Positions 16,856 through 25,161 of a stretch of DNA of 64,000 nt are shown piece by piece. Source of the stretch: an uncultured Bacilli bacterium. Its GTDB lineage: Bacteria > Bacillota_I > Bacilli_A > RF39 > UBA660. The notes beneath the pieces are model-generated. The model had not been told where the DNA came from, did no database searches, and worked only from the letters and a program-made list of their open reading frames with translations. Where the stretch lies: NCBI GenBank assembly GCA_934097015.1, contig CAKONF010000001.1:1-64000 (forward strand), read 5' to 3'. Every line of letters begins with the position of its first letter. Positions within the stretch are counted from its first letter, which is position 1. The position numbers and the translations under genes are program-made.

Positions 16856-17062
16856 ACTTTCTCTATTATATTTACTGTTGAATTTTTCTATCTTAGTACT
16901 TCTCTTAGCACTACTAGCTTTTCCAGTATATTGTGGATGACAAGCACTACATACTTCTACATTATATGTATCTTTGTCTATAGTAGACATTGCTTCAAAT
17001 GTATTACCACAATGACAAACAAATTTAACTGATTTTTGTTCTGGATGTATTCCTTTCTTCAT
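16850..17062 (-). CDS. rpmE: 50S ribosomal protein L31
   Basis: 70 aa from ATG at 17062 (GGAAGGAG 9 bp upstream; an in-frame ATG at 17068 is too close to that site). KKGIHPEQKSVKFVCHCGNTFEAMST and the VEVCSACHPQYTGK block are the L31 signature. The CxC and CxxC cysteines make it a zinc-binding (C+) form. It has its own promoter, a leader with a hairpin and a terminator, so it is a single-gene unit. Confidence 0.95.
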   Translation of the reverse strand: MKKGIHPEQKSVKFVCHCGNTFEAMSTIDKDTYNVEVCSACHPQYTGKASSAKRSTKIEKFNSKYNRESK

Positions 17063-17082
17063 AAACATTATCTCCTTCCGCC

Positions 17083-17101
17083 ATAACTACTTAGTAGTTA
17101 T
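17083..17101 (-). promoter_or_regulatory. Hairpin in the rpmE leader
   Basis: Perfect arms ATAACTAC/GTAGTTAT around TTA lie between the promoter and the ribosome-binding site of rpmE. A ribosomal-protein leader that senses free L31 is a reasonable guess, but the fold is shorter than the described L31 leaders I know of. Confidence 0.5.
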
Positions 17102-17121
17102 AGAAATTTAATTACTTGTAT

Positions 17122-17149
17122 AGTATAACATATTTAATATATATTGCAA
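17122..17149 (-). promoter_or_regulatory. Promoter of rpmE
   Basis: TTGCAA (17149-17144), 16-bp spacer, TATACT (17127-17122) on the minus strand; the predicted start is about 50 bp before the rpmE ATG. Confidence 0.6.
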
Positions 17150-17161
17150 GTATGAATTTTG

Positions 17162-17338
17162 TTATTTTGTAAAATTATTTAAGTTTATGTTGTTTTTTAA
17201 TGCTAATGAAAGTACTTTTTCGTTGCTAGCATTTTCTACTTCTAATAAATCCGTCATTGCTGTTGGAAATGAATTTATCATTGCTGTACCATAATAATTT
17301 ATTAAATATTGTCTTAGTTTTTCTATATCTATTTTCAT
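17162..17338 (-). CDS. Small acidic hypothetical protein (58 aa)
   Basis: A 58-codon frame begins 1 bp after the stop of the pyrophosphohydrolase gene (TAG T ATG). It reads MKIDIEKLRQYLINYYGTAM at the start and VLSLALKNNINLNNF at the end. It is soluble, predicted mostly helical, without cysteines. Composition and position argue for a real gene translated by coupling, although the ribosome-binding site is poor. It ends 13 bp before the rpmE -35 box. Function unknown; I recall similar short proteins in other Firmicutes but cannot name a family. Confidence 0.6.
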   Translation of the reverse strand: MKIDIEKLRQYLINYYGTAMINSFPTAMTDLLEVENASNEKVLSLALKNNINLNNFTK

Positions 17339-17339
17339 A

Positions 17340-17669
17340 CTAATCTTTTTTTATTACCTTTTCTAAAAATATTTTATTTTCGAACGAACCTCTTTTTAAT
17401 ACTTTTTTATTTGCTATTTCTATAACATTATTTAATGTACTGTTTTCTAATTTTGCTAAAGAAGATATTATTTCTAGCATATCTGCTAATTCTTCTAATC
17501 TATCTTTTCCTGTTGCTTCTAATACTTCTTGATATTCTTCATATAATTTGTTTTCAAGTTCTTTTTTATAATCTATGTCATTTAATATTCTAGTAATAGG
17601 TTCTTCATTATTATTTTTTATTATTTCTGGAATTTTATCTCTTACTAATTTATTATATATTTGTTCCAT
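17340..17669 (-). CDS. MazG/PRA-PH-like nucleotide pyrophosphohydrolase
   Basis: 109 aa. NKLVRDKIPEII at the start and the metal-binding EEYQEV, then EELADMLEII pattern (EExxE..ExxD) at ~43-72 mark the all-alpha NTP-pyrophosphohydrolase superfamily. The related phosphoribosyl-ATP pyrophosphohydrolase works in histidine synthesis, but no his genes are near. A house-cleaning NTP hydrolase is more likely. An AAGGAG site lies before ATG. It is followed directly by the 58-aa gene. Confidence 0.8.
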   Translation of the reverse strand: MEQIYNKLVRDKIPEIIKNNNEEPITRILNDIDYKKELENKLYEEYQEVLEATGKDRLEELADMLEIISSLAKLENSTLNNVIEIANKKVLKRGSFENKIFLEKVIKKD

Positions 17670-17702
17670 TATTTTTCTCCTTTTCTTATTAAGTGTGTTT
17701 TT

Positions 17703-17717
17703 CGTACATTTTGTACG
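17703..17717. promoter_or_regulatory. Inverted repeat CGTACATTTTGTACG
   Basis: Six-bp arms CGTACA/TGTACG around TTT, embedded in T and A runs, lie 34 bp before the pyrophosphohydrolase start and after the murA terminator. Either a second terminator or an operator. Confidence 0.35.
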
Positions 17718-17731
17718 TTTTTTTGTATTAG

Positions 17732-17755
17732 TAAAAAAGTATCGGTTATGATACT
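17732..17755 (-). terminator. Intrinsic terminator of murA
   Basis: AGTATC/GATACT (17738-17755) includes the murA stop codon and is followed on the minus strand by TTTTTT. Confidence 0.65.
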
Positions 17756-19007
17756 ATTCATCTATTAGTTTTATGTCTGCTCCAACATTTGATAATTTAT
17801 CTACTATATTTTCATATCCTCTTAAAATATGTTCTATGTTTGTTATTGTTGTTGTTCCTTTTGCAATCATTCCTGCTACCATCATTGAAGCACCAGCTCT
17901 TAAATCTGTTGCAACTACTTTTCTTCCTACAAGAGGGGTTTTTCCTTTTATAATTGCTGTTTTTTCAAATTGTCTTATACTTGCTCCCATTGCGTTTAAG
18001 TGTTTAATGTGTCTCATTCTATTTTCATAAATTGTTTCTTCAAATAATGACTCACCTTCACACTGTGTTAGTAATGTTGACATTGGTTGTCCTAAGTCAG
18101 TTGGAAAGCCTGGGTAAACTAATGTTTTTACGTTTACTGCCTTTAGATTTTCTGTACGACTAACATATATCTTTGAATCTTTTATAGTAAATTGTGCTCC
18201 AGTTTCTCTTAATTTTGTTATAACAGATTCTAAATGTTCTTTAATTACTCCATCTATTATTAAATCTTTACCTAATAATATTCCTATCATTAAATAAGTT
18301 CCTGTTTCTATTCTATCTGGTATAACTTCTACAATACCATTATTTAATTCTTCTACACCTTCTATAGTTATTGAACTAGTACCTACTCCAGAGATACGTG
18401 CTCCCATTGAATTTAAGAATGAAGCAACATTTACTATTTCTGGCTCTTTTGCAGCATTCCAAATATGTGTTGTACCTTTTGCAAGAACTGCTGCTAACAT
18501 AATATTTACAGTAGCACCAACGCTAGCAAAATCTAAGTATATATCTGCACCATGTAGATTTTTTGCTTTTAAAGTATATGTAGTATCGTCTATTTCTACT
18601 GTTGCTCCCATTTTTTCAAATGCTGCTATGTGTAAATCTATTGGACGTGAACCTATAACACATCCTCCTGGATAAGATATTTTTGCTTCTCCATATTTAC
18701 TTAATAATGCTCCCATAAAATAATATGATGCACGTATTGTTGAAGCATATTCTTTAGTTATTTCCGTATTTTTTACATTTTTATTATCTATTGTAATTTC
18801 ATCGCCAGTATATTCAACTTTAGAACCTAAAAGTTCTAGCATTTCAATAATTTTATGTACGTCACTAATATTTGGTACATTATATATTTTACAAATACTA
18901 TTAGTAAGTACTGCTGCTGGTAATAATGCAACTACACTATTTTTTGCACCGCCAATTTTTATTGTTCCTGTTAGTAAATTACCTCCGTTTATAATTAATT
19001 TTTTCAA
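17754..19007 (-). CDS. murA: UDP-N-acetylglucosamine 1-carboxyvinyltransferase
   Basis: First committed step of peptidoglycan synthesis: transfers enolpyruvate from PEP to UDP-GlcNAc in the cytosol; target of fosfomycin. 417 aa counted from a TTG start at 19007, which has AGGAG 9 bp upstream. An upstream in-frame ATG would add a 15-residue extension absent in the family. KIGGAKNSVVALLPAA near residue 18, the catalytic cysteine in YPGGCVIGSRPIDLH near 115, and FPTDLGQPM near 300 with TDLRAGASMMVAG near 385 are all present. The fosfomycin-target Cys is intact. Confidence 0.95.
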   Translation of the reverse strand: MKKLIINGGNLLTGTIKIGGAKNSVVALLPAAVLTNSICKIYNVPNISDVHKIIEMLELLGSKVEYTGDEITIDNKNVKNTEITKEYASTIRASYYFMGALLSKYGEAKISYPGGCVIGSRPIDLHIAAFEKMGATVEIDDTTYTLKAKNLHGADIYLDFASVGATVNIMLAAVLAKGTTHIWNAAKEPEIVNVASFLNSMGARISGVGTSSITIEGVEELNNGIVEVIPDRIETGTYLMIGILLGKDLIIDGVIKEHLESVITKLRETGAQFTIKDSKIYVSRTENLKAVNVKTLVYPGFPTDLGQPMSTLLTQCEGESLFEETIYENRMRHIKHLNAMGASIRQFEKTAIIKGKTPLVGRKVVATDLRAGASMMVAGMIAKGTTTITNIEHILRGYENIVDKLSNVGADIKLIDE

Positions 19008-19100
19008 ACTATCAACTCCTAAGTTAATGTGGATAAATAGATACATTTCCACATTTCTAATTAAATTATAGTTTATAAATTAAATATTATCAAATATTAT

Positions 19101-19643
19101 TTATAAACCTTTACATAAAAAGCATAATCCTAATATAAAAAGTAATATGGTTCCTAAGAGATAAGAATATGTTTTTAATATTTTATTGATGTATTTTCCT
19201 AAAGTTAATCCTAAGAATGTAAATGAAAAACTACATATCATAAATATTGTACTTGATAATATTAAATTATTTGTTATCGCTCTTAAGCCTAACCCTATAC
19301 TAAAACTATCTAATGATACTCCAAAGGCAAAAAGAAATATTCCTGTTTTTGTTAGAGATATTTCTTTTTCTGATGGTTTTATATATTCTATAAACATTTG
19401 TAATGATATTAAAAGTAGTATTAAACCTAATAATATATCTGTGTTTATGTTAACTATATTATTTATAATATTTGATAAAAATACACCTAATAATGGCATA
19501 AAAAAGTGAAATATACCCACTGCTATACTAGTTATAGTACATTTTTTTACAGATGGATTTGTTAATCCTATTACTGTTGATACACTAAATGCATCTACGC
19601 TTAATGATACTCCTATAATTAATAATAATAGCAATTGTTTCAT
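19101..19643 (-). CDS. mntP: Putative manganese efflux pump MntP
   Basis: 180 aa, six predicted membrane helices. Two internal copies of the MntP/DUF204 motif are visible: SVDAFSVSTVIG at ~16 and GVSLDSFSIGLGL at ~108, whose paired aspartates bind the metal. A GGAGG site lies 9 bp before ATG. It lies next to spoIIR, as ywlD does in Bacillus. It exports Mn2+ in characterised relatives. No Mn riboswitch (yybP-ykoY) is visible upstream. Confidence 0.85.
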   Translation of the reverse strand: MKQLLLLLIIGVSLSVDAFSVSTVIGLTNPSVKKCTITSIAVGIFHFFMPLLGVFLSNIINNIVNINTDILLGLILLLISLQMFIEYIKPSEKEISLTKTGIFLFAFGVSLDSFSIGLGLRAITNNLILSSTIFMICSFSFTFLGLTLGKYINKILKTYSYLLGTILLFILGLCFLCKGL

Positions 19644-19670
19644 ATTTTAATGCCTCCATACTAAATATTA

Positions 19671-20183
19671 TTATTTATAGTCGTTTAATATTTCTAAAAC
19701 TTTGGATTTGTATTCTACTTTGTCTGTATTATTTTCTTTTGTATCTATCATACATAATGGTGGAAATAATACACACCACCAATTATTTCCTTTTCCTTCA
19801 CCTAAATTTATTACTAATGATTCATAATTCCCTTCTTTGTAATTTATTCCATTTAATTCTTTTTGTGGAAAATAATTATTTCCGTATTTTATATTGTAAT
19901 TATTTGAATTAGTTGTTGTACTAACTATGTTTTCTATTTCTGGTAAAGTAGATTTTATTTTGTTTCTTGCTATATTTATGTCTTTAGTATTATCTAATTT
20001 TTCATATAATTTAGATTCTACTTTTTCTTTTACTTTTAATTTTAGTACTTGGTCTTCTATATTATTACTGTTTGCTATTACTCTTATTCTTATAGAATTT
20101 TCTGGAATTAATATTTTATCATATTCTTTATTATAAACTAATATTGTTATTATTATTGATATTATAATTAATGCTTTTTTCAT
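19671..20183 (-). CDS. spoIIR: Stage II sporulation protein R
   Basis: 170 aa exported forespore signal that triggers SpoIIGA to process pro-sigma-E in the mother cell. One N-terminal helix (LIIISIIITILVY) acts as signal. IPENSIRIRVIANSNNIEDQVLKLKVKEKVE near 27-57 and GNYESLVINLGEGKGNNWWCVLFPPLCMID near 118-147 are the family signature. Its ribosome-binding site lies in the right arm of a long hairpin (20187-20224). Confidence 0.92.
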   Translation of the reverse strand: MKKALIIISIIITILVYNKEYDKILIPENSIRIRVIANSNNIEDQVLKLKVKEKVESKLYEKLDNTKDINIARNKIKSTLPEIENIVSTTTNSNNYNIKYGNNYFPQKELNGINYKEGNYESLVINLGEGKGNNWWCVLFPPLCMIDTKENNTDKVEYKSKVLEILNDYK

Positions 20184-20186
20184 TTA

Positions 20187-20224
20187 AAAACACAACCTTT
20201 CAATAATTATATGGGCTGTGTTTT
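20187..20224 (-). terminator. Hairpin between prmC and spoIIR
   Basis: AAAACACA pairs with TGTGTTTT, with a further CC/GG pair, across a loop of about 22 nt. On the minus strand it follows prmC by a few bases, and the descending arm holds the AAAGGTTG of spoIIR. It may terminate the prfA-prmC transcript or occlude spoIIR translation. Confidence 0.5.
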
Positions 20225-20230
20225 ATTATT

Positions 20231-20962
20231 TTATTCATTTATTATAAATAAGTATCTATCTCTTCCAGATAAATCTCGTTCTAATTTTATTTTTGCTTTA
20301 GGAAAGAAATCTTTTGCTAATTTTTTTAAATCTTTTCCTTGTTTATCTCCTATTTCAAATGCTATAAGATTTTTTTTATTAAGATAATTAGAGCATGAAC
20401 TCATAATATATCTATAGTATTTTAATCCATCATTTGTAAATATAGCTTTTTTAGGTTCATATTTTATGTTTGGAGATATTTCATCATCTTCTGTTATATA
20501 AGGTGGATTAGATATTAATATATCATATTTGTTTACTGGTTTAAATTTGAATATATTTTCTTTTATGAAGTTTATATCTGCTTTATTATTTTTTGCATTT
20601 TTTCTAGCAAGTTTTAATGCTTTGTTTGATATATCTAACCCAGTTATATTTAAAGTTTCTAATTCCTTTTTTAATACTATACTAATACATCCTGAACCAG
20701 TTCCTAAATCTATTAAAGAACCATTTTCTAATTTTAATTTTTTTATGTATTCTATTGTTTTTTCTACTAAAGTTTCTGTTTCAAAACGAGGTATTAATAC
20801 ATGTTTATTTACATTTATATTGTATCCATAGAAGTTTACGTTTCCAATTAAGTATTGTACTGGATAATTTTTATTTAATTTTTTTACTACTTTGTTTAGA
20901 TTTTTATACTTTGCTTTTAAGAGTTTCCAATCATTTGTAGTAATACTCTCAGGTTTTTCCAT
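20231..20962 (-). CDS. prmC: Peptide chain release factor N5-glutamine methyltransferase
   Basis: 243 aa SAM-dependent enzyme that methylates the GGQ glutamine of release factors. The PrmC-specific N-terminal helical part has YPVQYLIGNVNFYG near 35. The SAM motif is LIDLGTGSGCISIVL near 88-102 and the catalytic NPPY (ILISNPPYITEDDEI) near 155. The start codon overlaps the prfA stop by one base (TAATG), so it is coupled to its substrate gene, as in many bacteria. Confidence 0.95.
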   Translation of the reverse strand: MEKPESITTNDWKLLKAKYKNLNKVVKKLNKNYPVQYLIGNVNFYGYNINVNKHVLIPRFETETLVEKTIEYIKKLKLENGSLIDLGTGSGCISIVLKKELETLNITGLDISNKALKLARKNAKNNKADINFIKENIFKFKPVNKYDILISNPPYITEDDEISPNIKYEPKKAIFTNDGLKYYRYIMSSCSNYLNKKNLIAFEIGDKQGKDLKKLAKDFFPKAKIKLERDLSGRDRYLFIINE

Positions 20963-22017
20963 TATTTACCTTCTAACTTCATTCTTTGGTCTTCAGTAAT
21001 TAATGCGTTTATTATTTCGTCTAAGTTGCCTTCCATAACTTTATCTAAATTCATTACTGAAAAATTTATTCTATGGTCTGTGACTCTATTTTGTGGATAA
21101 TTATATGTTCTTATCTTTTCTGACCTATCCCCAGTACCAATCTTACTACGTCTTTCTTTTCCTTCTTCTTCTAATTGTTCTTGTAGCATTTTATCATATA
21201 ATCTTGCTTTTAATATTTTTATTGCAATTTCTTTATTTTTTATTTGACTTCTTTCTGTTTGTGAATAAACTATAATTCCTGTAGGAATATGTGTTAGTCT
21301 TACAGCTGAATCTGTTGTATTTACACCTTGTCCACCACATCCACTACTTCTAGTAATATCTACTCTTACTTCATTCATGTCTAGTTCAAAATCTATGTCA
21401 TCTGGTTCTGGCATTACTAATACAGTTGCAGTTGATGTATGAACTCTGCCTTGTGTTTCAGTTGCTGGTACTCTTTGTACTCTATGTGAACCACTTTCCC
21501 ATTTTAATTTAGAGTAAACATTTTCACCTTTTACACTAAATTCTATTTGTGAATAACCACCACTTGTTCCTGGTTCTTCGTTTGATATTTCTATTTTCCA
21601 ACCATTTTTTTCTGCATACTTAGAGTACATTCTGAATAAATCTCCTGCAAATATATTTGCTTCGTCTCCTCCAGCTGCTCCTCTAATTTCCATTATAATA
21701 TTTTTACCATCATTTTCATCTTTTGGTATTAATAATAATTCTAACTCTTTAACAAGATTTTCTTTTTTAATTTCATTACTTTCCAATTCTTCACTAACTA
21801 AATCTGCCATTTCTGGATCGTTAGACATTTCTTTTAATCCTTTAATTTCTTCTTCTGTTTTAATTAGTTCTTCATATTTTTTTACAGTTATTTCTAAATC
21901 ACTATGCTCTTTAGAAAGTTTTTTTAACATACTGTAATCACTCATTATTTCTGGATTTTGTAATTCACTCTCTAGTTCATTATATCTTGCTTTAATTAAT
22001 TCTAATCTTTCTATCAT
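20962..22017 (-). CDS. prfA: Peptide chain release factor 1
   Basis: 351 aa. Terminates translation at UAA and UAG. The tripeptide anticodon region and the catalytic GGQ loop (SSGCGGQGVNTTDSAVRL near 220-238) are intact, as is the IRTYNYPQNRVTDHRI stretch. A GGAGG site lies before ATG. It lies 15 bp downstream of rpoE and overlaps prmC. Confidence 0.96.
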   Translation of the reverse strand: MIERLELIKARYNELESELQNPEIMSDYSMLKKLSKEHSDLEITVKKYEELIKTEEEIKGLKEMSNDPEMADLVSEELESNEIKKENLVKELELLLIPKDENDGKNIIMEIRGAAGGDEANIFAGDLFRMYSKYAEKNGWKIEISNEEPGTSGGYSQIEFSVKGENVYSKLKWESGSHRVQRVPATETQGRVHTSTATVLVMPEPDDIDFELDMNEVRVDITRSSGCGGQGVNTTDSAVRLTHIPTGIIVYSQTERSQIKNKEIAIKILKARLYDKMLQEQLEEEGKERRSKIGTGDRSEKIRTYNYPQNRVTDHRINFSVMNLDKVMEGNLDEIINALITEDQRMKLEGK

Positions 22018-22032
22018 GAGTTTTACCTCCTT

Positions 22033-22467
22033 TTAAACTATTTCATTTTCTTCTGATTCATCCATTACAACTAAATCTTTTAAATCATCTTCAGTTTCAT
22101 CGTCATCAATTATTTCTTCATCATAATTAATTTCTTCTTCTTTTTCTTCCTCTTCTTCAACATCTCTGTCTTCGATTACTTCTTCTTCATCATCATCTTC
22201 ATCTATAATTAATTTAGTTTTATGATTAATTTTTAAATCCCAATAACCTTTTTCTAACATAATAAATCTTTTATCAGTAGATAATAATTCAAAGAAATCT
22301 GCTAAATGATCTTCAAAAGCACTTTCAGGTAAATTCATAATTCTAATAACTTCTTTGAATAAATCTTGAATTTTCATTTTCTTTTCTCTATGTTCTAATA
22401 CCTTATAAGCAACATCGTCATAAGACATACTTAATAATTCTTCTTCACTTAAATTTAATGATTTCAT
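22033..22467 (-). CDS. rpoE: DNA-directed RNA polymerase delta subunit
   Basis: 144 aa. The N-terminal HARE-HTH domain (~1-75) shows LLSMSYDDVAYKVLEHREKKM and the C-terminal ~55 residues are almost all Asp and Glu. The pairing of a small HTH domain with an acidic tail is diagnostic of the delta factor of Firmicutes, which speeds RNA polymerase recycling. A GGAGG site precedes ATG. Confidence 0.93.
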   Translation of the reverse strand: MKSLNLSEEELLSMSYDDVAYKVLEHREKKMKIQDLFKEVIRIMNLPESAFEDHLADFFELLSTDKRFIMLEKGYWDLKINHKTKLIIDEDDDEEEVIEDRDVEEEEEKEEEINYDEEIIDDDETEDDLKDLVVMDESEENEIV

Positions 22468-22543
22468 ATTATTTCCTCCATAACTAAATACATTTATGTA
22501 TTTAAAACAAATAGAATTATATCATAATACATATGATTGTCAA

Positions 22544-22888
22544 CTATTTTTTTATATATTCCATTCTTATTATATTAATACAATTTTCTTCTGTTTCTAT
22601 TTTGTACTTAATTTCTATAAAATTTTCTTTATTTTCAATATTTAATAAAGACATATTAACTAATAAATTATTATTATACTCTTTTAAAAATATATTACAT
22701 TGTTCTTTATTAAAATCTAATTCTATTAATTCATTATCTGTTTCTTTAGTTAATATATTATTATTAAATATATATTTTATACCATCTAACTTAAATATTA
22801 ATTTATTATTTTGATTAATACATTTAATATCATTTTCATTTATTATAATATTATTATCTTTTTTTAATATAAAATTTAATTTATTCAT
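22544..22888 (-). CDS. Small beta-rich hypothetical protein (possibly DUF1934/YwiB-like)
   Basis: 114 aa from ATG at 22888, which has AAAGGAAAAG upstream; an in-frame ATG at 22921 lacks one. No membrane segment. The alternation of short beta segments (NKLIFKLDGIKYIFNNNILT, FIEIKYKIE) suggests a small barrel. In Bacillus a DUF1934 barrel protein (ywiB) sits near rpoE, so this is a reasonable but unproven guess. It is the gene furthest upstream before the divergent PBP gene at 22985. Confidence 0.6.
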   Translation of the reverse strand: MNKLNFILKKDNNIIINENDIKCINQNNKLIFKLDGIKYIFNNNILTKETDNELIELDFNKEQCNIFLKEYNNNLLVNMSLLNIENKENFIEIKYKIETEENCINIIRMEYIKK

Positions 22889-22984
22889 ATATATCTTTTC
22901 CTTTGGGTATAATTTTATCATATTATTTATTAAATATCACTTATAAATTATATTTTTTTTTACATAATATTTTTAGGTGGAAAT

Positions 22985-24895
22985 ATGAAACATATTAAAT
23001 TTACTTTTAAAATATTTGTATTTTTATTTATATCATTTGTTGTTTCTATGTCATTACTATATGCATATGCTTATTTAAGTGATGGTATAGATATTAAAAC
23101 TAGCAACTCATTCTATATATATGATAAAGATGAAAAATTAGTTTATTTGGGTAGTAGTAATAGTGAATGGGTAGATATAGAAAACGTTAGTCCTTACTTT
23201 TTAGATGCTATTATTAGTACTGAAGATAAATATTTTTATAAACATATGGGTTTTGATTATTTACGTATTGCTAAGTCTTTATATACTAATTTTAAGAATG
23301 GTTATATATCACAAGGTGGTAGTACTATAAGTCAACAGTATGTAAAGAATATGTATTTAGATTTTGATAAAACTTGGGAGAGAAAGATACAGGAAGCATT
23401 TTTAACTTTGAAGTTGGAAACACATTATAGTAAAGATGATATATTACAGGGTTATATTAATACTATTAATTTTGGGCAAGGATGTTATGGTATAAGTGAT
23501 GCTAGTAAGTATTATTTTAATAAAAAACCTAGTGAACTTAGTTTAGAGGAGGCTATAATACTAGCTGGTATACCAAAGTCGCCTAATAATTATAATCCGG
23601 TTAGTAGCTATGAAAAGGCTATTAAAAGAGGTAAGATAGTTGCTGAATGTATGCTTAATAATGGTAAAATAGATAAAAAAACTTATGATAATTTGTTTAA
23701 AAATAAGTTAGAGATTTATGCTAAAAGTGATTTAAATAATTTACAAACTTTAATGTATTATCAAGATGCTGTTATGGATGAGTTAAAAAGTTTAAATGGT
23801 ATTCCTGATAGTTTAATAGATTCTGGTGGTCTAAAAGTTTATACTAACTTAGATATGGATATACAAAGCAATTTGGATAAATCTATTGTTGATAATATGA
23901 CTAATGATGATGTTGAGGTTGCTAGTGTTATTATTGAACCTGATACTGGTAAGATCAGAGCATTGGCTGGTGGTAAAGATTATAAGAAAAGTCAATTTAA
24001 TAGAGTTGTTAAATCTAAAAGACAAGTTGGTTCTACTATAAAACCTTTTCTGTATTACACTGCGTTAGAAAATAATATGACTAGTTCTTCTACTTTTACT
24101 AGTGAAAAAACTGATTTTGTGTTTTCTAATAATAAAACATATAGTCCTACTAATTATGCTAATAAGTATGCTAATGGAGATATTACTATGGCTGCAGCAC
24201 TTGCGTATAGTGATAATATATATGCTGTTAAAACTCATCTATTTTTGGGTGAAGATAAGTTAGTTGATACTATGAAAACTGTTGGTTTAAAAACTAAATT
24301 AGTACCTATACCATCTTTAGCACTCGGTAGCAAAGAAATAAATATGTTAGATTATGCAGTTGCTTATAATACATTAGCTAGTGGTGGCTACAAAGGTGAT
24401 GTTTATTTAATAGATAGAGTTGAAGATTTACAGGGAAATGTTTTATATAAACATAAACAAAAAAGAGAATTAGTTTTAAATACGAATTCTTTATATATAT
24501 TAAATGAAATGATGAGTAATTCTTATAATTCTAAATTTATTAGCTACAACTCTCCTACTGCATTATCTATAAGTGATAAGTTAACAAAAAAATATGCTAT
24601 TAAAAGTGGTTCAACTAATAATGATTATTGGTTAATTGGTTATAATCCAGATATATTAATGATGGTATGGACTGGTAATGATAATAATAAGGAAGTTGAA
24701 GCAAATTATTCTAAAATTAGTAAAACTATATGGGCTGATACCGTGGAGTCTAGTTTAAAAGATAAAGAAGAAAGATGGTATACTAAACCGCAAAATGTTG
24801 ATGCTGTTATATTAGACCCTGTTAGTGGTAAGTATACTAGTGATAGTAAAGGTAGTTTATTTTATTTCTTGAAAGGTACTGAGCCTGTAAATTAA
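22985..24895 (+). CDS. Bifunctional class A penicillin-binding protein
   Basis: 636 aa. One N-terminal membrane helix (~10-30). The glycosyltransferase family 51 domain contains STEDKYFYKHMGFD (catalytic Glu) near 80 and QGGSTISQQYVKN near 115. The transpeptidase domain has GSTIKPF (catalytic Ser) near 352, SDN near 415 and KSGST near 540. It polymerises and crosslinks peptidoglycan outside the membrane. It is the only long plus-strand gene left of the origin, so it is transcribed against replication. GGTGG lies before ATG and a strong terminator follows. Confidence 0.93.
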   Translation: MKHIKFTFKIFVFLFISFVVSMSLLYAYAYLSDGIDIKTSNSFYIYDKDEKLVYLGSSNSEWVDIENVSPYFLDAIISTEDKYFYKHMGFDYLRIAKSLYTNFKNGYISQGGSTISQQYVKNMYLDFDKTWERKIQEAFLTLKLETHYSKDDILQGYINTINFGQGCYGISDASKYYFNKKPSELSLEEAIILAGIPKSPNNYNPVSSYEKAIKRGKIVAECMLNNGKIDKKTYDNLFKNKLEIYAKSDLNNLQTLMYYQDAVMDELKSLNGIPDSLIDSGGLKVYTNLDMDIQSNLDKSIVDNMTNDDVEVASVIIEPDTGKIRALAGGKDYKKSQFNRVVKSKRQVGSTIKPFLYYTALENNMTSSSTFTSEKTDFVFSNNKTYSPTNYANKYANGDITMAAALAYSDNIYAVKTHLFLGEDKLVDTMKTVGLKTKLVPIPSLALGSKEINMLDYAVAYNTLASGGYKGDVYLIDRVEDLQGNVLYKHKQKRELVLNTNSLYILNEMMSNSYNSKFISYNSPTALSISDKLTKKYAIKSGSTNNDYWLIGYNPDILMMVWTGNDNNKEVEANYSKISKTIWADTVESSLKDKEERWYTKPQNVDAVILDPVSGKYTSDSKGSLFYFLKGTEPVN

Positions 24896-24908
24896 ATTTT
24901 TGCAAAAG

Positions 24909-24945
24909 AAAAGTGGATAACTTAGGTGTTTTCCACTTTTTTTAT
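24909..24945 (+). terminator. Intrinsic terminator of the PBP gene
   Basis: AAAAGTGGA/TCCACTTTT (24909-24940) followed by further T. The stem and loop resemble the hairpin after parB at 25381-25410. Confidence 0.75.
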
Positions 24946-25016
24946 ACTATTTTCAATTGTTAATATATTTTTTGTCCTTTAATTATTTTGTTTACAATTA
25001 TAAATGTAAACTAATA

Positions 25017-25033
25017 TCCGTGCTTATAGTACG
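25017..25033. promoter_or_regulatory. 17-bp element shared with 12661-12677
   Basis: TCCGTGCTTATAGTACG, identical to the copy at 12.66 kb. It ends 12 bp before the -35 box of the small RNA promoter (27 bp at the other locus). The difference of 15 bp is about one and a half helical turns. Confidence 0.6.
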
Positions 25034-25045
25034 ATACAATTATGT

Positions 25046-25075
25046 TTGACTTTACGATATTCTATATGTTATTAT
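25046..25075 (+). promoter_or_regulatory. Promoter of the small RNA at 25083-25161
   Basis: TTGACT (25046-25051), 18-bp spacer, TATTAT (25070-25075). Confidence 0.55.
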
Positions 25076-25082
25076 TTTATTA

Positions 25083-25161
25083 AGTAGAACGTCCACCCCC
25101 TGTAGGTTGGATGTCTACCCTGAGGGATAGCATCCGTCCTAACTGAGTGGCGGATGTTTTT
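25083..25161 (+). ncRNA. Candidate antitoxin RNA of a type I toxin-antitoxin cassette
   Basis: A transcript of about 79 nt with three hairpins: ACGTCCA/TGGATGT (25089-25114) with ACCCCCTGTAGG in its loop, CTACCC/GGG-A-TAG (25115-25130), and the terminator CATCCG/CGGATG (25131-25156) with TTTTT. It is antisense to the 3' part of a convergent minus-strand transcript that carries a 24-codon hydrophobic peptide gene at 25175-25249. Its core hairpin and upstream 17-bp element are shared with the RNA at 12740-12810. Antitoxin function is inferred from layout. Confidence 0.65.
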
